Assembly: GCF_000426865.1 (NCBI RefSeq)
Contig: NZ_AUGE01000006.1
Coordinates: 62,001 to 126,000 of the forward strand
DNA from: Citrifermentans bremense R1
GTDB lineage: Bacteria > Desulfobacterota > Desulfuromonadia > Geobacterales > Geobacteraceae
Length of the DNA stretch: 64,000 bases
Direction: 5' to 3'
The notes below the pieces were generated by a model, which worked only from the letters and a program-made list of their open reading frames with translations, did no database searches and had not been told where the DNA came from. Positions 61,961 to 64,000 of this stretch are shown one piece after another (the stretch's first letter is position 1; the number at the start of each line of letters is the position of its first letter). Made by a program: the position numbers and the translations under genes.

Positions 61961-64000
61961 ATGGGAATACACGTCAGCATCCACTATGACAATTCGACAG
62001 GCTTCTCTGATCCTTACCTGTGGGTCTGGTATGCAGGGGCGGCTGCCGCGGATGACTTCAAGGCCACCGGAACGGACGGCTTTGGCACTGTGTTCGACGT
62101 CGACGTCAAGCGATCAGACTTTTCCTTCAAATTCAAGAACGGCCCCGGCACCTCCAGCGCATGGGAAGGCCCTGGCCTGGACCGGCGCTTCAGGCCGCTG
62201 AAGGGTTTGCCCGAGACCCAGGTGATGACGGAGATCTGGTGCCGGGGAGGCAAAGCGTTTATCTATCCCACCTTGCCGGCGGCTCCGGAAGCCGGCTCGG
62301 CTGCGAATTTCCTCAAAAGCCTGACCCCCGCCAAGGGAATCTATCTGCCCGACTCGGGCGCCCTGTCCGGGCTGGGCGCCACCCCCCTTGCCGGCGGCGG
62401 CGTGCTCTTCGGTCTCTACCACCCGAACGCCGGCCGCGTCTTCGTGTTCGGCAGCTTCAACGACTGGCAAAGACCCGGTCACAACACGCCTCTTCCCGCC
62501 AAGTTCTGCGAGCTAAAACTGTACCGGGGGTACTTCGGCATCCTCAACACCTGGCTCTTGGTACTGCCGCAGGCAAAACCCGGCGACGAGTACAAGTTCT
62601 GCGTCCAGGGGGGCGTGCCCAGCGACGACAAGGGGCGCTTCCAGCGGTACTTCACCGACCCCTATGCCAGAGAGCTTGGCCCCGACTACGGCATGAACAA
62701 CAGCAAGGTAGTAGACGCCGGGACCTTTGCCTGGACCGATCAGAACTGGCACACGCCCAACCGCTCCAAGCTCATCCTGTACGAAATGAGCGTGTACGGC
62801 TTCACCGAGGGGGACAACGGGATAGTCAATCCCGGGAAGTTCGCGGGGATCACCGAGCGCATTGACCAAGGCTACTTCAACGATCTCGGCGTGACCGCGT
62901 TGGCGCTGATGCCGCTTGCCGAGTACCCCGGTCCGCAGGGCTCCCGGGTTCTCGGCTACAGCACGTCCCTTTTCTGCGCTGTTGAGCGCGATTTCGGCAG
63001 CTGCGACGACCTGCGGCAGCTGGTAGATAGCGCCCACGGCAAGGGGCTTGCCGTCATCCTCGACGAGGTGTTCAACCACACCAGCAACGACTTCAACCCC
63101 CTGTACAAAATGATCCTGGAGCACCCGGACGAGGAGTTCAACCCGGAGGAGGGGGGGCTTTACTACAGCGGCAAGACGCGGTGGGGAAACAGGGTCGCGA
63201 CCGAAAAAAAGGACGTGCAGAACCTCCTGATCGACGCCTGCAAGCTGATGCTGGTGGAATATCACGTGGACGGGTTCCGCTTCGATGCGACCCATACCGA
63301 CTGGATGGACCATGGCTTCGTGCTGCGCCTGGCGCGGGAGCTTACCTCCTTTTGCCCATCCGTCGTACTCATCGCCGAAAACCTCCCGAACCAGCAGGAC
63401 CTGAACCGCTCGGGGTACGACGGCTTCTCCCAGTGGTCCGACCCGTTCCACGACAAGATGAAGGCGCTCTTGCGCGAAGGGGTGTTCGACAACAGCAACT
63501 TCTACAACGCCGACAAACTCGCCGACATCTTTTACTTCAGCAAGTCCCTCTACGCCGCGCACACCGACAACGCGGTCAACTACGTCGAAAGCCATGACGA
63601 AAGCAGCGTGAGCTACGAGGTCAAAACCAACCCCGCCCTGGATCAGCCCGCAACCAAAGAGCGCAAGGCGAGGCTGGGATTGTTTTGCACCATGACGGCG
63701 CTGGGGATTCCGATGCTCTACATGGGGGGCGAATTCAACGTCGAGCGGGACAGGAACATCGTGAGCTTCGACTGGCCCAAGGATGGACCCGGCAGCAACG
63801 GGTTCTTCCGGTGGGCAAGCAGGCTGATCCGGCTGCGCCGTCGCTATCCCGCGCTGCAGATCGAGGGGTACAGCCCTGCTGAGACGGGGCAGTTCGCCTG
63901 GATACTGGGACCTTGGATGGATGGGCGCCACGGCGGTGGGAGCTTGGTCCTCGGGTGGCGCCTATGGCCGACCAAGTTTGCACACGACGCCATGGTGGTG
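61961..64000 (+). CDS. GH13 alpha-amylase-family enzyme with N-terminal carbohydrate-binding domains, 3' end outside window
   Basis: The frame is open from the ATG to the last base (680 codons), so the gene continues beyond the window. Residues 1-105 look like a starch-binding domain (VSIHYDNSTGFSDPYLWVWY), and 150-180 a CBM48-like sandwich (RVFVFGSFNDWQ). The GH13 barrel follows from about 265. Catalytic regions are intact: region I D368EVFNH, region II GFRFD with nucleophile Asp442, region III Glu473 in IAEN, and region IV His545-Asp546 in ESHDE. Branching enzyme, trehalohydrolase or alpha-amylase are all possible; the EMSVYGFTEGD segment resembles branching/trehalohydrolase types. AGGAGG precedes the ATG. 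There is no signal peptide, so it acts in the cytoplasm on glycogen-like glucans. Confidence 0.88.
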   Translation, partial: MGIHVSIHYDNSTGFSDPYLWVWYAGAAAADDFKATGTDGFGTVFDVDVKRSDFSFKFKNGPGTSSAWEGPGLDRRFRPLKGLPETQVMTEIWCRGGKAFIYPTLPAAPEAGSAANFLKSLTPAKGIYLPDSGALSGLGATPLAGGGVLFGLYHPNAGRVFVFGSFNDWQRPGHNTPLPAKFCELKLYRGYFGILNTWLLVLPQAKPGDEYKFCVQGGVPSDDKGRFQRYFTDPYARELGPDYGMNNSKVVDAGTFAWTDQNWHTPNRSKLILYEMSVYGFTEGDNGIVNPGKFAGITERIDQGYFNDLGVTALALMPLAEYPGPQGSRVLGYSTSLFCAVERDFGSCDDLRQLVDSAHGKGLAVILDEVFNHTSNDFNPLYKMILEHPDEEFNPEEGGLYYSGKTRWGNRVATEKKDVQNLLIDACKLMLVEYHVDGFRFDATHTDWMDHGFVLRLARELTSFCPSVVLIAENLPNQQDLNRSGYDGFSQWSDPFHDKMKALLREGVFDNSNFYNADKLADIFYFSKSLYAAHTDNAVNYVESHDESSVSYEVKTNPALDQPATKERKARLGLFCTMTALGIPMLYMGGEFNVERDRNIVSFDWPKDGPGSNGFFRWASRLIRLRRRYPALQIEGYSPAETGQFAWILGPWMDGRHGGGSLVLGWRLWPTKFAHDAMVV

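Overview
The window is GC-rich and gene-dense, with long co-directional operons joined by 4-nt ATGA or GTGA overlaps. Its gene content (exosortase with PrsK/PrsR, a large exopolysaccharide cluster, a Crp-type regulator, a cysteine-PAS chemoreceptor) suggests a Geobacter-like member of the Desulfuromonadota. That placement is inferred from gene content; no rRNA or marker gene is present.

Region 1 (1-23,420, plus strand) is an exosortase-type exopolysaccharide cluster. It encodes a lyase-like protein (5' end outside the window), polysaccharide deacetylase, GNAT/FemAB-like transferase, formyltransferase-like enzyme, Tat-exported DUF362 protein, radical SAM/SPASM protein, two GT4 glycosyltransferases, an O-antigen-ligase-type polymerase, a MurA paralogue, a Wzx-type flippase, an asparagine-synthase-type amidotransferase, a membrane-anchored transglutaminase-like protein, a PaaK/CapK-type adenylate-forming enzyme, a GT2 enzyme, a CapA-like protein and a secreted lyase-like/FN3/Ig-repeat protein. 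A bidirectional terminator ends it. Two minus-strand genes follow: a VanZ-like protein and a Crp/Fnr regulator.

Region 2 (25,653-31,998) holds the sorting and control genes: exosortase, EpsI, a UDP-sugar dehydrogenase, histidine kinase PrsK and sigma54-activating response regulator PrsR. Region 3 (32,020-38,510) is a MoxR-Bat operon (moxR, DUF58, small membrane protein, two VWA proteins, TPR protein, BatD). BatD carries a 13-unit Ser-Asp repeat linker.

Region 4 (38,507-57,003) is the most unusual part. It is an EBO-type metabolite-trafficking cluster divided into two operons. The first is a secreted squalene-cyclase-fold protein, EboD-like synthase, a small helical protein and EboB-like TatD hydrolase. 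The second is a YdjY protein, EboE-like TIM barrel, EboF-like phosphodiesterase and EboC-like UbiA prenyltransferase. Between them lie a 3,197-residue secreted PKD/VCBS/MopE mosaic protein, which has its own squalene-cyclase-like domain and sits behind a sigma54-type promoter, and the only PEP-CTERM protein in the window. Exosortase, PrsK/PrsR, the sigma54 promoter and the PEP-CTERM substrate therefore appear to connect the EPS cluster with the EBO cluster at the cell envelope.

Region 5 (57,063-64,000) contains a HicAB toxin-antitoxin pair, a TauE/SafE-type permease, a chemoreceptor with duplicated cysteine-rich PAS modules, an AT-rich intergenic region with four copies of a TGTAWTACA site, and the start of a GH13 alpha-amylase-family gene that runs off the end. 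I saw no tRNA, rRNA, CRISPR array, insertion sequence or prophage.
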